From assembly GCF_019679435.2 (NCBI RefSeq), contig NZ_CP139781.1, positions 5,762,001-5,826,000 of the forward strand: DNA of 64,000 bases, read 5' to 3'. The notes beneath the pieces were generated by a model, which was not told the DNA's origin, searched no databases, and saw only the letters and a program-made list of their open reading frames with translations. The stretch is from Actomonas aquatica (lineage in GTDB: Bacteria; Verrucomicrobiota; Verrucomicrobiia; Opitutales; Opitutaceae). Every line of letters starts with the position of its first letter. Position 1 is the stretch's first letter. Positions 26,701 to 35,458 of this stretch are shown in pieces. Both the position numbers and the translations under genes were made by a program.

Positions 26701-27837
26701 GGGGGCGAAGAGATCGACGAGACCGGAGCCGGTGTTGGAGGTCGTCGAAACGTCGTCGAGGCGGGTGGAGTTGCCGACGGTGAGGATGTTGTCGAGAGGG
26801 TAGTTGGCCGGGTAGGCGGCGCTGATATCGAGGTCGAGACCGTCGTTGCCGGCGGAGGTCACGAAGATGATGCCGGCGTTGCGGGCGGCGCGGATGGCCT
26901 CGCGCTCACCTTGGGAAAAGCCGCCGGAGCCGTAGGAGGCGTTGATGACGTGGGCGCCATGGCGGACGGCGTAGTTGATGCACTCGATGGCATCGGCGTC
27001 GGATCCGTTGCCTTCGGTGCCGCCGAGGAAACGCAGGGGCATGATCTGCACGCGCCAGGCGACGCCGGTGCCGCCGACGCCGTTGTTGGCGGCGGCGCCG
27101 ATGATGCCGGCGACGTGGGTGCCGTGGCCCTCACCGTCGTCGTCCGTGGGATTGCCGGTGCCGTCGCGGGCGTCGATGCCATGCACGTCGTCGACGTAGC
27201 CATTGCGGTCGTCGTCACGACCGTTGCCGGCGATTTCGGCGGAGTTGGTCCAGAGGTTGGGCGCGATGTCCTGGTGGGTAAGGCGGATGCCGTCGTCGAC
27301 GACGGCGACGATGATGTTGGACGCGTCGTTGCGCAGGTCCCAGGCCTCGGTGGAGTCGATGTCGGCATCGGCGGTGCCACCGGATTGGCCGGTGTTGCGG
27401 TGGTGCCATTGGGAGCCATCGGCGAAGGTCGGGTCGGTGGGGACGAGGGCGCGCTCGCGGATGTGGTTGTAGTCGACGAATTGGTAGCGGCCGGTGGCGA
27501 GGAGTTGGGTGCGGGCCTGGGCGGGCGACATGCCGTCGGGCAGGCGCAGCACGCGCAGTCCGTTCATGAGCGGATAAACGCGATCGAGCTCGAAACCGGC
27601 GGCGGTCTCGGCGGCGGCGTAGGTCGCCTCGGCGGTCTCGTCGTAGGTGTCGCGAAGGGAGGGCTGCGGCAGGGCGATGACCTTTTGGTTGGTGAACCCC
27701 TGGGAGATTTCCTCGGCGGTGAAGCCGGTGGTGCGCATGCGTTCGCTGTCGGGCGCGGCGAAGAGCCAGGTGGCAGAGGCGAGGAGGATGGTGAGGAGGG
27801 TAAGACGGGCGCGGGGGCGGACGCGGGAAGGGCACAT
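23719..27837 (-). CDS. Secreted subtilisin-like (S8) protease with beta-propeller and Opitutaceae C-terminal modules
   Basis: About 1372 residues from ATG 27837, with a signal peptide (M-C-P-S-R... ending W-L-F-A-A). After a pro-region of about 125 residues comes the S8 domain with catalytic Asp181 (V-V-D-D-G), His238 (G-H-G-T-H-V-A-G) and Ser401 (S-G-T-S-M-S-S-P). Next are two pre-peptidase-like beta domains (about 480-770) containing N-D-D-F-A and N-D-A-F-A starts and L-W-Y-K-W-T-A-P. A PQQ-type beta-propeller follows, with repeated Y-A/F-x-L-D/N-P-D-G-T-x-x-W blades (about 790-1090). Residues 1107-1372 are two copies of a 130-residue module also found in the protein at 59326-62706. It is exported, probably for extracellular protein degradation. 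It is unusual in joining a protease to a propeller. Confidence 0.88.
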   Translation of the reverse strand: MCPSRVRPRARLTLLTILLASATWLFAAPDSERMRTTGFTAEEISQGFTNQKVIALPQPSLRDTYDETAEATYAAAETAAGFELDRVYPLMNGLRVLRLPDGMSPAQARTQLLATGRYQFVDYNHIRERALVPTDPTFADGSQWHHRNTGQSGGTADADIDSTEAWDLRNDASNIIVAVVDDGIRLTHQDIAPNLWTNSAEIAGNGRDDDRNGYVDDVHGIDARDGTGNPTDDDGEGHGTHVAGIIGAAANNGVGGTGVAWRVQIMPLRFLGGTEGNGSDADAIECINYAVRHGAHVINASYGSGGFSQGEREAIRAARNAGIIFVTSAGNDGLDLDISAAYPANYPLDNILTVGNSTRLDDVSTTSNTGSGLVDLFAPGSEIMSLGVDSDTDTRVASGTSMSSPMVAGAVALLRAQYPQDGYRATINRLLRGVDRRVAFTGEAQSGGRLNVFNALTTSDTRPFNDDFADAAVLQGEIITVRNNSVGATAQAGEPSHAGRLRNSLWWAWTAPSSGIVQVDTRGSDGDTALAVYTGTSLNALTQIAQNDNEAPGFLTSRVSFTATLGTTYYIASDSFSAGLVILNLASAAANDAFASAQELTGDAPLITTTNASATREFGEPTIASGAAGQTLWYKWTAPHDGVFQASAYSESTDPMLGVFTGSTVTNLTRLGAADDTGPSGANVNALVQWTAVEDTTYFIAIDTYNGSDDGEITLSLTDALWQFATGAFDDDDPDARRPTITNVPTVGPDGIIYVSSSDAHFYAIRPDGTQLWRVATEGYSDSAAAALAPDGTILFGTRLGYLYGLNPDGSTRWSIGQDDAPFTAAPAVAADGTAYFKRDDGVLRAFSPDGTSLWSYSGATDGEGSYGGPAIAADGAILLPANDGALHCLNPSGTLRWRYLPQNAEGADDDSGIYTSPAIDGAGNIYVSTLQGTVFSLTSTGSLRWVFRTPEAGENVSSSIALGEGRAYFASYGAFLYALDQTDGTQVWRASIEAQARASSPAIAADGSIIVGSYANKLFRFDRDGNLLRSWSAGNWFRSSPALADGRIYIGNGDGKVYAFDLDGIEPAAGPEYPWPQYRHGQRHLGRATLEIIGRTVATDPVDPGRLVNLSVRNRTTRGTGVLTAGFVLSGPVGKPLVVRGIGPTLADFGVTGTVSETTLEVYRTADTSAALVSNSGWTSTTGDGRDLGAFPLPDGSADSVVRTSFGSEAYTAQLLPRTDDTAPGIGLVEIYDADIAELRTRLTNLSARTALAANGDVTLGFVLAGNSPRTVLIRAVGPGLDQFLNPATTLNDPQLTLLVGQTAETGNEDWRGLEQVRAAAETVGAFPLQNSSADAALVTTLPPGAYTARVTAPTNQTGIVLVEVYLLPEN

Positions 27838-27940
27838 GGTGGAAGACAGACCGGTGTGGCGGACGGGTGTTTCGGGAAAATGGTGGAGGCGGGAGAGGGC
27901 AGGCACTGCTGCCACTTGCTCACGCTCGAGCCACGAAGGC

Positions 27941-28444
27941 TCAGGTGAGTTGATTAAGGAAGTGGCGGAGGTTGCGCTGGTGGGCGGTGATGCCGAGGTC
28001 CTCGGAGGTGTCGAGCAAGGTGGTGAGGGCGAGTTGGAGCGCTTCGGTATGGCGGCCTTGGTCGTGGCGGAGCAGGGCGAGGTAGGCGTCGAATTCGGCC
28101 TGGTCGGGGAACTGGGCCTGGCCCGACTCGAGGGTGGCCGCGGCGGCGGCGGTCTGGCCGAGGTTGCGCTGGCAAATGGCGAGAGCGATGAGGGCGTTGC
28201 TCTGCTCGTTGGGAGACAGGCCGAGGGCGATGGCGCGCTCGAAGTGCGGCAGGGCCTGCTCGTCGCGGCCCATGGAATCGAGGGTCCAGGCGATCTGAAA
28301 GGAGATCTCAGCGACGTTGGGATAGGTGGTGTCGAGCTGCTTGAGCTGGGTCAGCAGGGCGCTGGTTTGGCCGCCGTGACGGGCGCTGACAATGGTATCG
28401 AGCGGCTGGCGCCACGCGGGAGTTTCCGAAGCATCTTCTGCCAT
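27941..28444 (-). CDS. TPR-repeat protein
   Basis: 167 residues from ATG 28444 (MAEDASETPAWRQPLDTIVS). The body is all-helical, with TPR units such as V-A-E-I-S-F-Q-I-A-W-T-L-D-S-M-G-R-D-E-Q-A-L-P-H-F and A-L-I-A-L-A-I-C-Q-R-N-L-G-Q. It resembles the short TPR_5-type single-domain proteins of about 120-170 residues. It is cytoplasmic and likely a protein-interaction scaffold. It lies between the LacI-type regulator and the large protease on the same strand, with about 100 nt on each side, so an operon is possible but not clear. Confidence 0.75.
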   Translation of the reverse strand: MAEDASETPAWRQPLDTIVSARHGGQTSALLTQLKQLDTTYPNVAEISFQIAWTLDSMGRDEQALPHFERAIALGLSPNEQSNALIALAICQRNLGQTAAAAATLESGQAQFPDQAEFDAYLALLRHDQGRHTEALQLALTTLLDTSEDLGITAHQRNLRHFLNQLT

Positions 28445-28546
28445 GGCAGGAAAGGAAAACGGGCCATGGCAGGAGGCAAGAGTGCGGCGCGGCGGCGGGC
28501 GCAGGATGTGGCGACTTGGCCACGACACTTAGGCGACGCGGCGATT

Positions 28547-29662
28547 TTAGTCGAAGGCGCTGGGGAGCAGCTCAGGGAACTTGCCGAGGTTGCAGAGCAG
28601 GGTGTCGGCTTCTTTGGCGGCGTCACTCTCCGGATCGCAGGCCGGGGCGGTGGCACCGTCGACCCAGCGGCCGTCGATGATGACGGTGCGGGGCTTTTCG
28701 GGCAGGCCTCGCTCGTGGCGGAGGAGTTGACCGGCGACCATGTCGACGCAGGCGGCGCCGATGCTTTCGGGGTCCTGATAAACACCGGCCATGGTGCCAT
28801 CGTCCGCCGGGATGTCCAAGTTGACGTAGGCGACATCGCGGGGAATGCGCATGCCGGCGCCGGCCAACCATTCCGGGATGCGGCGGTCGACACTGAGGAT
28901 GGCGTCGGGCTTGGTCTCGCGAACCCAGCGGATGAAGAGGGTTTCGTCGAGCTCGGGCGGCCGGTGGAGGAGCTCCTCCTGAAACTCGCCGACCTCGTGC
29001 ATTTGCCAGAGGTAACCGGCGCCCCAGAGGCCGTTGACGCGGCGGTCAAAGTTGCCGGAGAGGGCGAAGCCGATGCGTTTGAAACCGGCGCCGCGCAGGC
29101 GGGTCACGCCGACGCGGACCGAGGCGGTGTGGTTGTCGGTCACGCGATGGAGGCGGGGAGAGGTGACGGAGAAGCCCACGGTGGCGGCGGCGAAGTGTTT
29201 CCACGCCAGTTCGAGCGGGCCGGGGGCGGCCATGGGGGCGATGATGAGGCCGTTGATGCCGCGGTTGTAGAGGATGTCGCTGAGGCGGGAGACGTTGCCG
29301 CGGGCGTCACCGAGCCAGAAGTGCTCGAGCTTGTAGCCAGCGCGGGCGGCGCGGGCGTCGGCGCCGTCGTGGACGCGGGAAAAGAAGTGGATGTTGCGCC
29401 AGCCCTCGCGCTCGGGGAAGGTGGTGACCCAGGCGAGGGTGACGCGATCGGCGGGCGGCTGGCCGGCGCGAATGGCGCTCATGGCCTCGGCGAGGAGCGG
29501 GTTGGGTTTCCAACCGAGCCGTTTGGCGATGGCCTCGATCCGCTCGCGGGTGGCGATGGGAATGCGGGGATGATGGCGGAGCGCCATGGAGACGGCGGCG
29601 CGGGAAACGCCGGCTTCTTCAGCTATTCGGGCAAGGGAAGGGGTATCGGATCGACGGCGCAT
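28547..29662 (-). CDS. LacI-family transcriptional regulator
   Basis: 371 residues. The N-terminal helix-turn-helix (S-L-A-R-I-A-E-E-A-G-V-S-R-A-A-V-S-M-A-L) and hinge (R-E-R-I-E-A-I-A-K-R-L-G-W-K-P-N-P) are textbook LacI. The C-terminal periplasmic-binding-like domain senses a sugar or related effector. The A-V-S-M-A-L-R-H motif and P-L-L-A-E-A-M-S hinge form a variant I associate with Verrucomicrobiota and Planctomycetes regulators. A palindrome 23 nt upstream of the ATG is a candidate site for autoregulation. Targets are unknown; no transporter is adjacent. Confidence 0.92.
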   Translation of the reverse strand: MRRRSDTPSLARIAEEAGVSRAAVSMALRHHPRIPIATRERIEAIAKRLGWKPNPLLAEAMSAIRAGQPPADRVTLAWVTTFPEREGWRNIHFFSRVHDGADARAARAGYKLEHFWLGDARGNVSRLSDILYNRGINGLIIAPMAAPGPLELAWKHFAAATVGFSVTSPRLHRVTDNHTASVRVGVTRLRGAGFKRIGFALSGNFDRRVNGLWGAGYLWQMHEVGEFQEELLHRPPELDETLFIRWVRETKPDAILSVDRRIPEWLAGAGMRIPRDVAYVNLDIPADDGTMAGVYQDPESIGAACVDMVAGQLLRHERGLPEKPRTVIIDGRWVDGATAPACDPESDAAKEADTLLCNLGKFPELLPSAFD

Positions 29663-29685
29663 GATGGGGGTAAACGCGACTGGTC

Positions 29686-29702
29686 AACGTTTCATAGACG
29701 TT
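29686..29702. promoter_or_regulatory. Candidate LacI-type autoregulatory operator
   Basis: AACGT and ACGTT half-sites, 7 nt apart (29686-29702), form an inverted repeat between the regulator start (29662) and the divergent Dabb gene. LacI-family proteins bind such palindromes. The rest of the 306-nt gap (29663-29968) shows no other gene or hairpin with a T-run. Confidence 0.4.
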
Positions 29703-29968
29703 AAACAAGGGCTGGCCATGACGAATCTGGGCGATTGATCGCTAAATCAAAAAATAGTTGAGCGAGCTGCTGGGGCGACCTCGGGAACAGGGGGCGAAAC
29801 GGTTAACGCGGCGGCGGAAGGCGCCGACGATTTGCGCTCCGAACTTTCCTTTGGCGCGAAGCTGGCAATGGTAGCGCGTTCCCGGTGACAGACGCCGGGA
29901 CCGGGGCGGTGAGTCCGGCCCGTTTTCCCCTTCGCAGTTCACCTCAACGACAACCCAGTCATTCCATT

Positions 29969-30364
29969 ATGAAGAAACTTCTCTCCACCCTGTGCTCGGT
30001 CCTCGCTCTTGGTCTGGCGGCCACCTCTCTCTCTGCCGCCCATCATGAAGGAGGACACGACACCGAGATGGCGCCCTCCTCAGTGATCCACGTGGTCACG
30101 GTTTCCTGGAAGGAAGATGCATCGGAAGCGCAGATCAAAGCCGCTCTCGACGGCGTGCACGCGCTGGCCAAGTCCTATGACGGCATCACCCGCGTTTGGA
30201 CCAAGTGCATCAAGGCTCAGGGCAACCGCGAGTATGCCTTCGTGATGGAGTTCAAGAGTGAGCAGGCCCTCGCCGACTACGCCGGCAGCGACGCCCAAAA
30301 GGAGTGGTATAAGACCTACTACCCAGCGCGCGCGGGCAGCACGACGTTCGACATCACGAACTGA
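29969..30364 (+). CDS. Secreted Dabb (stress-responsive A/B barrel) domain protein
   Basis: 131 residues from ATG 29969 with a signal peptide (MKKLLSTLCSVLALGLAATS, then L-S-A-A). A short His-rich spacer H-H-E-G-G-H-D is followed by one Dabb domain: V-I-H-V-V-T-V-S-W-K-E-D-A, a helical A-L-D-G-V-H-A-L segment, and Y-A-F-V-M-E-F-K-S-E-Q-A-L-A-D-Y-A. These ferredoxin-like dimeric barrels occur in stress-induced proteins and some monooxygenases. Export is unusual for the fold. The enzymatic role is unknown. A strong terminator follows. Confidence 0.85.
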   Translation: MKKLLSTLCSVLALGLAATSLSAAHHEGGHDTEMAPSSVIHVVTVSWKEDASEAQIKAALDGVHALAKSYDGITRVWTKCIKAQGNREYAFVMEFKSEQALADYAGSDAQKEWYKTYYPARAGSTTFDITN

Positions 30365-30434
30365 GTTTCGAGCGAGCAGCTGTCAGCGTTCAGCCGTCAG
30401 CTTTCGGCAGACAGGAGAGCGCTTCGATTTAGCA

Positions 30435-30466
30435 AAAAGGCCGGTCCGCGCGGACCGGCCTTTTTT
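30435..30466. terminator. Bidirectional terminator hairpin, copy 1
   Basis: AAGGCCGGTCCG pairs with CGGACCGGCCTT, flanked by A-run and T-run, so it can stop transcription both ways. The 32-nt sequence is repeated exactly at 31138-31169, on the other side of the toxin-antitoxin pair. Confidence 0.85.
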
Positions 30467-30541
30467 GTGGGAGCGGCGAGCCGTTTAGCTTCCGATTCGT
30501 GGGCTTGCTTGGCGCTTTTGAAGAGCATTGTGTATTGCGTC

Positions 30542-30763
30542 ATGAAGACCGCTGAAATTCCTCGCTTTCAGGAACTGAGTGACCTCGAGCGGTTGGCGCT
30601 GGCAGATGAGATTCTGGGCACGCTCCGCGAGCCGGAATCGTTGCCTTCCCCGGCGTGGCACGGTGCTGAGCTGGCTCGTCGTTGGCAGGATTTTGAGTCA
30701 GGCGGGAGCTCTCCCATGACGCGGCAGCAGTTTTGGGCGGAGGTTGAGCGACTAAAGAAATGA
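30542..30763 (+). CDS. Antitoxin of a ParE/RelE-type module (addiction module component)
   Basis: 73 residues from ATG 30542. It matches the short helical addiction-module family (Unstab_antitox type): F-Q-E-L-S-D-L-E-R-L-A-L-A-D-E-I-L at the N-terminus, P-A-W-H-G-A-E-L-A-R-R in the middle and a closing W-A-E-V-E-R-L-K-K. These proteins neutralise a co-encoded ParE/RelE-type toxin. The stop overlaps the toxin start (ATGA), the classical arrangement. The antitoxin looks intact although its toxin is interrupted. Confidence 0.85.
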   Translation: MKTAEIPRFQELSDLERLALADEILGTLREPESLPSPAWHGAELARRWQDFESGGSSPMTRQQFWAEVERLKK

Positions 30764-31071
30764 GCCGGACGGTCGGCTACCTGCCAGAAGTCCGTGAAGA
30801 CTTCGTGGCGGCTTTTGCGTATTACGAGGCGCTGTCGGAGGGTTTGGGTGAGCGATTTGAAGCGGCCTTCAAGTCAGCTGAAGCGGAAGTAGCGGAGGGG
30901 ATGGTCACCCATCATCGACACTTCGGTCATTACCATCGCGTGGTGCTGCGCCACTTTCCCTAACGCCTCTATTACCGTTTGCACGGGGATCGGGTGATCT
31001 TGGTGGGCCTGTTTCATGTGCGCCGCGATTCCGCGACGGTCGGTCACGCACTGGGCCGCAGGGAAATCTGA
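30760..31071 (+). pseudogene. ParE/RelE-type toxin interrupted by one in-frame stop
   Basis: The frame from ATG 30760 encodes V-R-E-D-F-V-A-A-F-A-Y-Y-E-A-L-S, a typical ParE start, up to V-V-L-R-H-F-P, then TAA at 30961-30963. Reading on in the same frame gives R-L-Y-Y-R-L-H-G-D-R-V-I-L-V-G-L-F-H-V-R-R-D, the expected C-terminal half, and stops at TGA 31069-31071. The position of the TAA is normally an aromatic residue (F or Y), so one base change from TAC or TAT explains it. The full protein would be 103 residues. Either a recent inactivating mutation or a sequencing error. Confidence 0.85.
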
Positions 31072-31137
31072 GGTCGGGACGGCGCGTGGGGCCACGCTTT
31101 CGCCGGGGCTCAAGCGCAGCTACGTTTTGTTTGAAAC

Positions 31138-31169
31138 AAAAGGCCGGTCCGCGCGGACCGGCCTTTTTT
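31138..31169. terminator. Bidirectional terminator hairpin, copy 2
   Basis: Same 32 nt as 30435-30466, including the A- and T-runs. It ends the leftward thrS transcript 24 nt past its stop and would also end the rightward toxin transcript. Confidence 0.85.
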
Positions 31170-31192
31170 CGTGGGAGTTGGGTGAGCCCGGC

Positions 31193-33103
<1,911 letters not shown>

Positions 33104-33215
33104 GGCGATATTGGGTTGTGGACCGGCCTACGGTTGTCGGTCCGATGGAATGGAAACGGTTGGTTAACCACGGATGGCCATGGGGAGGCACGCTCTTTTT
33201 TGCGAATGGGCGGGC

Positions 33216-33505
33216 CCGAGGGGCAGGGCGACGCCGCCCGGAGGTCGGCGTCCACCGTGTGGTGGTTTGCTGGGAAGGTGGACCGTGGCCTCCGGACGCG
33301 GTCGCGGTGGGACGGGGCGGTTGGAACGGAGACGGCTCCGAGGGGCAGGGCGACGCCGCCCGGAGGTCGGCGTCCACCGTGGGTGGCTTGCTGGGAAGGT
33401 GGACCGTGGCCTCCGGACGCGGTCGCGGTGGGACGGGGCGGTTGGAACGGGGACGGCTCCGAGGGGCAGGGCGACGCCGCCCGGAGGTCGGCGTCCACCG
33501 TGGGT
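33216..33505. repeat. Tandem palindromic repeat, family B: 2.3 units of 121-122 bp
   Basis: The segment GAGGGGCAGGGCGACGCC recurs at about 33218, 33340 and 33461. Each copy begins a unit with the hairpin GACGCCG...CGGCGTC (9-nt loop), then a CCACCGTGG palindrome, and later a TCCGGACGCGGTCGCGG segment. The last unit ends a few nt before the stop of the KamA-like gene. Unrelated in sequence to the RAYT-flanking family. A solo relative sits at 54438-54475. It fills the 407-nt gap upstream of thrS. Confidence 0.85.
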
Positions 33506-33510
33506 GGCTT

Positions 33511-34923
33511 TTACTCGGTTGAGCCGATGAGGCCTTCGGGGTCTTGGAAAACGCGGTCCTGGTAGTCGTTGATCCAGAGGGCCTGCGGGTTGCGGCGGGC
33601 GATGGCGATCTGGCCGCGCTGGGCGGCGGCACCGGGGTTGCGGTGCCATTTGAAGACGACGTAGCCGTCATCCGGTTCGCCGCTGACGCCACACACTTCC
33701 ACTTTGCCCTGCTCGGTGGACATGACGAAGCGGGCGTGCGCTTCGACGCCGGAGAGGTGGCGTTGGGAGTCGGTGAAGAGTTGCCAGCATTCCTCGACCG
33801 GCACGGCGAAGGCTTTGTGGCCTTCGATCTGGCGGCATTGAAAGTAGTAGTGGTTGCCGATGCCGTGGGCGTAGAGCTCCTGCTGGAGGATCTTGAGCAC
33901 GTGGGCGTCGTTGTTCACGTCGCGGATGATGGGAGTCTGGTTTTCCAGCGAGATGAAGTGGCGGCGGCGGGTGAGCTGCTCGACGGCGTTTTCGACGGGG
34001 GCGAGCCACATGAAGCGGTGGTCGTTCTCGGCCGTGACGTAGGCGCCCTCATCGTCGCGGATGAGAAACTCGTCGGGATGGGTGAAGTGCACGGCGAAGA
34101 CGAGGCGCACATTGGGGTAGGCCTCATTGAAGGCGTCGAGCATGCCGAAGAAGTCGTCGTCGAAGCGGTGGGGGAAGAAGGCGAGTTCCTTGGTGCCGAT
34201 GCGGATGGTGGAGATGCCGGCTTCGGCGAGTTCGATGAGCCAGGCGGCGAGCTTGGTGTTGCTCAACACCATGGGGTCGCCGCCGGAGAGGAGCACTTCG
34301 CGGAGGGTCGGTCGGCCGGTCTCGGGGTGGAAACCGTGGTTGGCGGCGGCCGCCTCGTTGTGCGCATCGATGTAGTCGCGCACGGCGGCGAGCTGGGCCA
34401 GAGGTTTGCCGGATTTGCCGGTGAAGAGGTCGAGGCGGTAGCAGTAGCGACAGTGGGCGCTGCAGGTCTTCACAACGTAGAGCAGGGCCATCTCGTATTT
34501 GTGCAGGATGCCGGCGGCCGGGCTGTAGGAGAGCTGGTTGGACGGATCGACCTCGCCGGAGAGGTCCTTGACCTCTTCGCCCCGGGCGGTGACCAGGTTG
34601 CGCAGCGGCGCGGAGGGCGGCATGTCGGAATCGCCCGTGACCAACGCGTTGTAGTGGTCGCTGATCTTCACCTTCATGCGATCTTCGATGCCGAGCTCGA
34701 TGAGCTTGCGGGCCTCGGAGGTGGAGTAGAGGTGAGCGGAGGACGCATCGACCTTGCCCTCGGCGTAGCGCTTGAGGCCGCTGACCCCACCGCGGTCGTA
34801 TCGCGGCGACGCCACCTTAACCAGGAAGTCCTGCTTGCGTTGCTCTTCGGTCGGATGCTCAGAATCGGGCGAAAACGGAGGCGCGGAGTTGGCGGGCGTG
34901 CGGTTGGGTTGGTTTGGCTGCAT
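33511..34923 (-). CDS. KamA-family radical SAM protein
   Basis: 470 residues. The radical SAM cluster motif is C-S-A-H-C-R-Y-C (Cys154, 158, 161), followed by V-L-L-S-G-G-D-P-M-V-L-S, as in lysine 2,3-aminomutase. The aminomutase PLP lysine sits in a Gly-rich G-G-G-K-type motif; here the matching C-terminal stretch reads E-P-D-D-G-Y-V-V-F-K-W-H, with no such motif. It may therefore use PLP differently or catalyse another radical reaction. The N-terminal 130 residues contain a D-H-Y-N-A-L segment typical of KamA proteins. Its substrate is unknown. Neighbours are tRNA synthetases, which would fit EF-P or tRNA modification but prove nothing. Confidence 0.85.
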   Translation of the reverse strand: MQPNQPNRTPANSAPPFSPDSEHPTEEQRKQDFLVKVASPRYDRGGVSGLKRYAEGKVDASSAHLYSTSEARKLIELGIEDRMKVKISDHYNALVTGDSDMPPSAPLRNLVTARGEEVKDLSGEVDPSNQLSYSPAAGILHKYEMALLYVVKTCSAHCRYCYRLDLFTGKSGKPLAQLAAVRDYIDAHNEAAAANHGFHPETGRPTLREVLLSGGDPMVLSNTKLAAWLIELAEAGISTIRIGTKELAFFPHRFDDDFFGMLDAFNEAYPNVRLVFAVHFTHPDEFLIRDDEGAYVTAENDHRFMWLAPVENAVEQLTRRRHFISLENQTPIIRDVNNDAHVLKILQQELYAHGIGNHYYFQCRQIEGHKAFAVPVEECWQLFTDSQRHLSGVEAHARFVMSTEQGKVEVCGVSGEPDDGYVVFKWHRNPGAAAQRGQIAIARRNPQALWINDYQDRVFQDPEGLIGSTE

Positions 34924-35458
34924 GGATGTTCCTTCGTTTTGCGATCCCTTGGGGCGCGGATCGGTGGGTTGTCTGGCGGAGGGCCGGAACGGCAGGCGCG
35001 GGTGCGACGAGCAACATCGCGAGAGGTGGGGGGTTTTGCGCCTTTGCCATCATGACGCGCAGAACGCGACCATGGGGCCCCGAATGAAATAGGGTCCTAA
35101 GTGGCGGACGCGAAGCCCGACTTGTCAACAGGCGGTCGGGCTCAATTCGGAAACAACCCAGTGACAGCGAGATGCGCGGCTGCAGAAATGGCCCTCATGG
35201 AACCGTAGAACCGGACGGCAAGTCCCTCGGTCTAGCTCACATAGGCGATTTCGCGTTCGGCTCGGCGCAGGGGATTGGCTCGGATTTTGATGGCGAGCGT
35301 CGAGGACTCACGCCGCCGACCGACTTGCGGTTGGGGCACAACGCGCTGATTCACGGCGATCTGGCCGTTGGAGGTGGGGGACACGAGACCAGCGCGGCCG
35401 CGGGTCACGCCGAAATCCTCAACCCAAAATCGGGGTAGGATTGAAAGTCCGGGGCTGC
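34924..35458. other. Gene-free gap between the KamA-like gene and cysS
   Basis: 535 nt without a convincing gene. A hairpin AGCCCGA/TCGGGCT lies at 35116-35140 without a T-run. On the minus strand an open frame without a start codon runs from the cysS end to TAG at 35232-35234 and ends L-A-I-K-I-R-A-N-P-L-R-R-A-E-R, which looks protein-like. It may be a gene remnant. No tRNA or known RNA was recognised. Confidence 0.4.

Noticed and set aside
25555-27948. Long plus-strand open frame of about 800 codons opposite the S8 protease
   Set aside because: It is Gly/Val/Asp-rich antisense of a real gene with complete protease motifs; high G+C produces such frames.
29742-29942. Minus-strand 66-codon open frame between the LacI-type and Dabb genes
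   Set aside because: No ribosome site or protein-like pattern; it overlaps the control region of two divergent genes.
33544-35055. Plus-strand open frame of about 500 codons opposite the KamA-like gene
   Set aside because: Antisense shadow; the minus strand has the radical SAM cysteines and conserved G-G-D-P.
35172-35438. Plus-strand 88-codon open frame in the gap before cysS
   Set aside because: No ribosome site, no recognisable pattern, and Gly/His-rich composition typical of chance frames.
35436-35456. GAAAGTCCGG string recalling bacterial RNase P RNA
   Set aside because: None of the other conserved RNase P RNA segments is present nearby, so the match is by chance.
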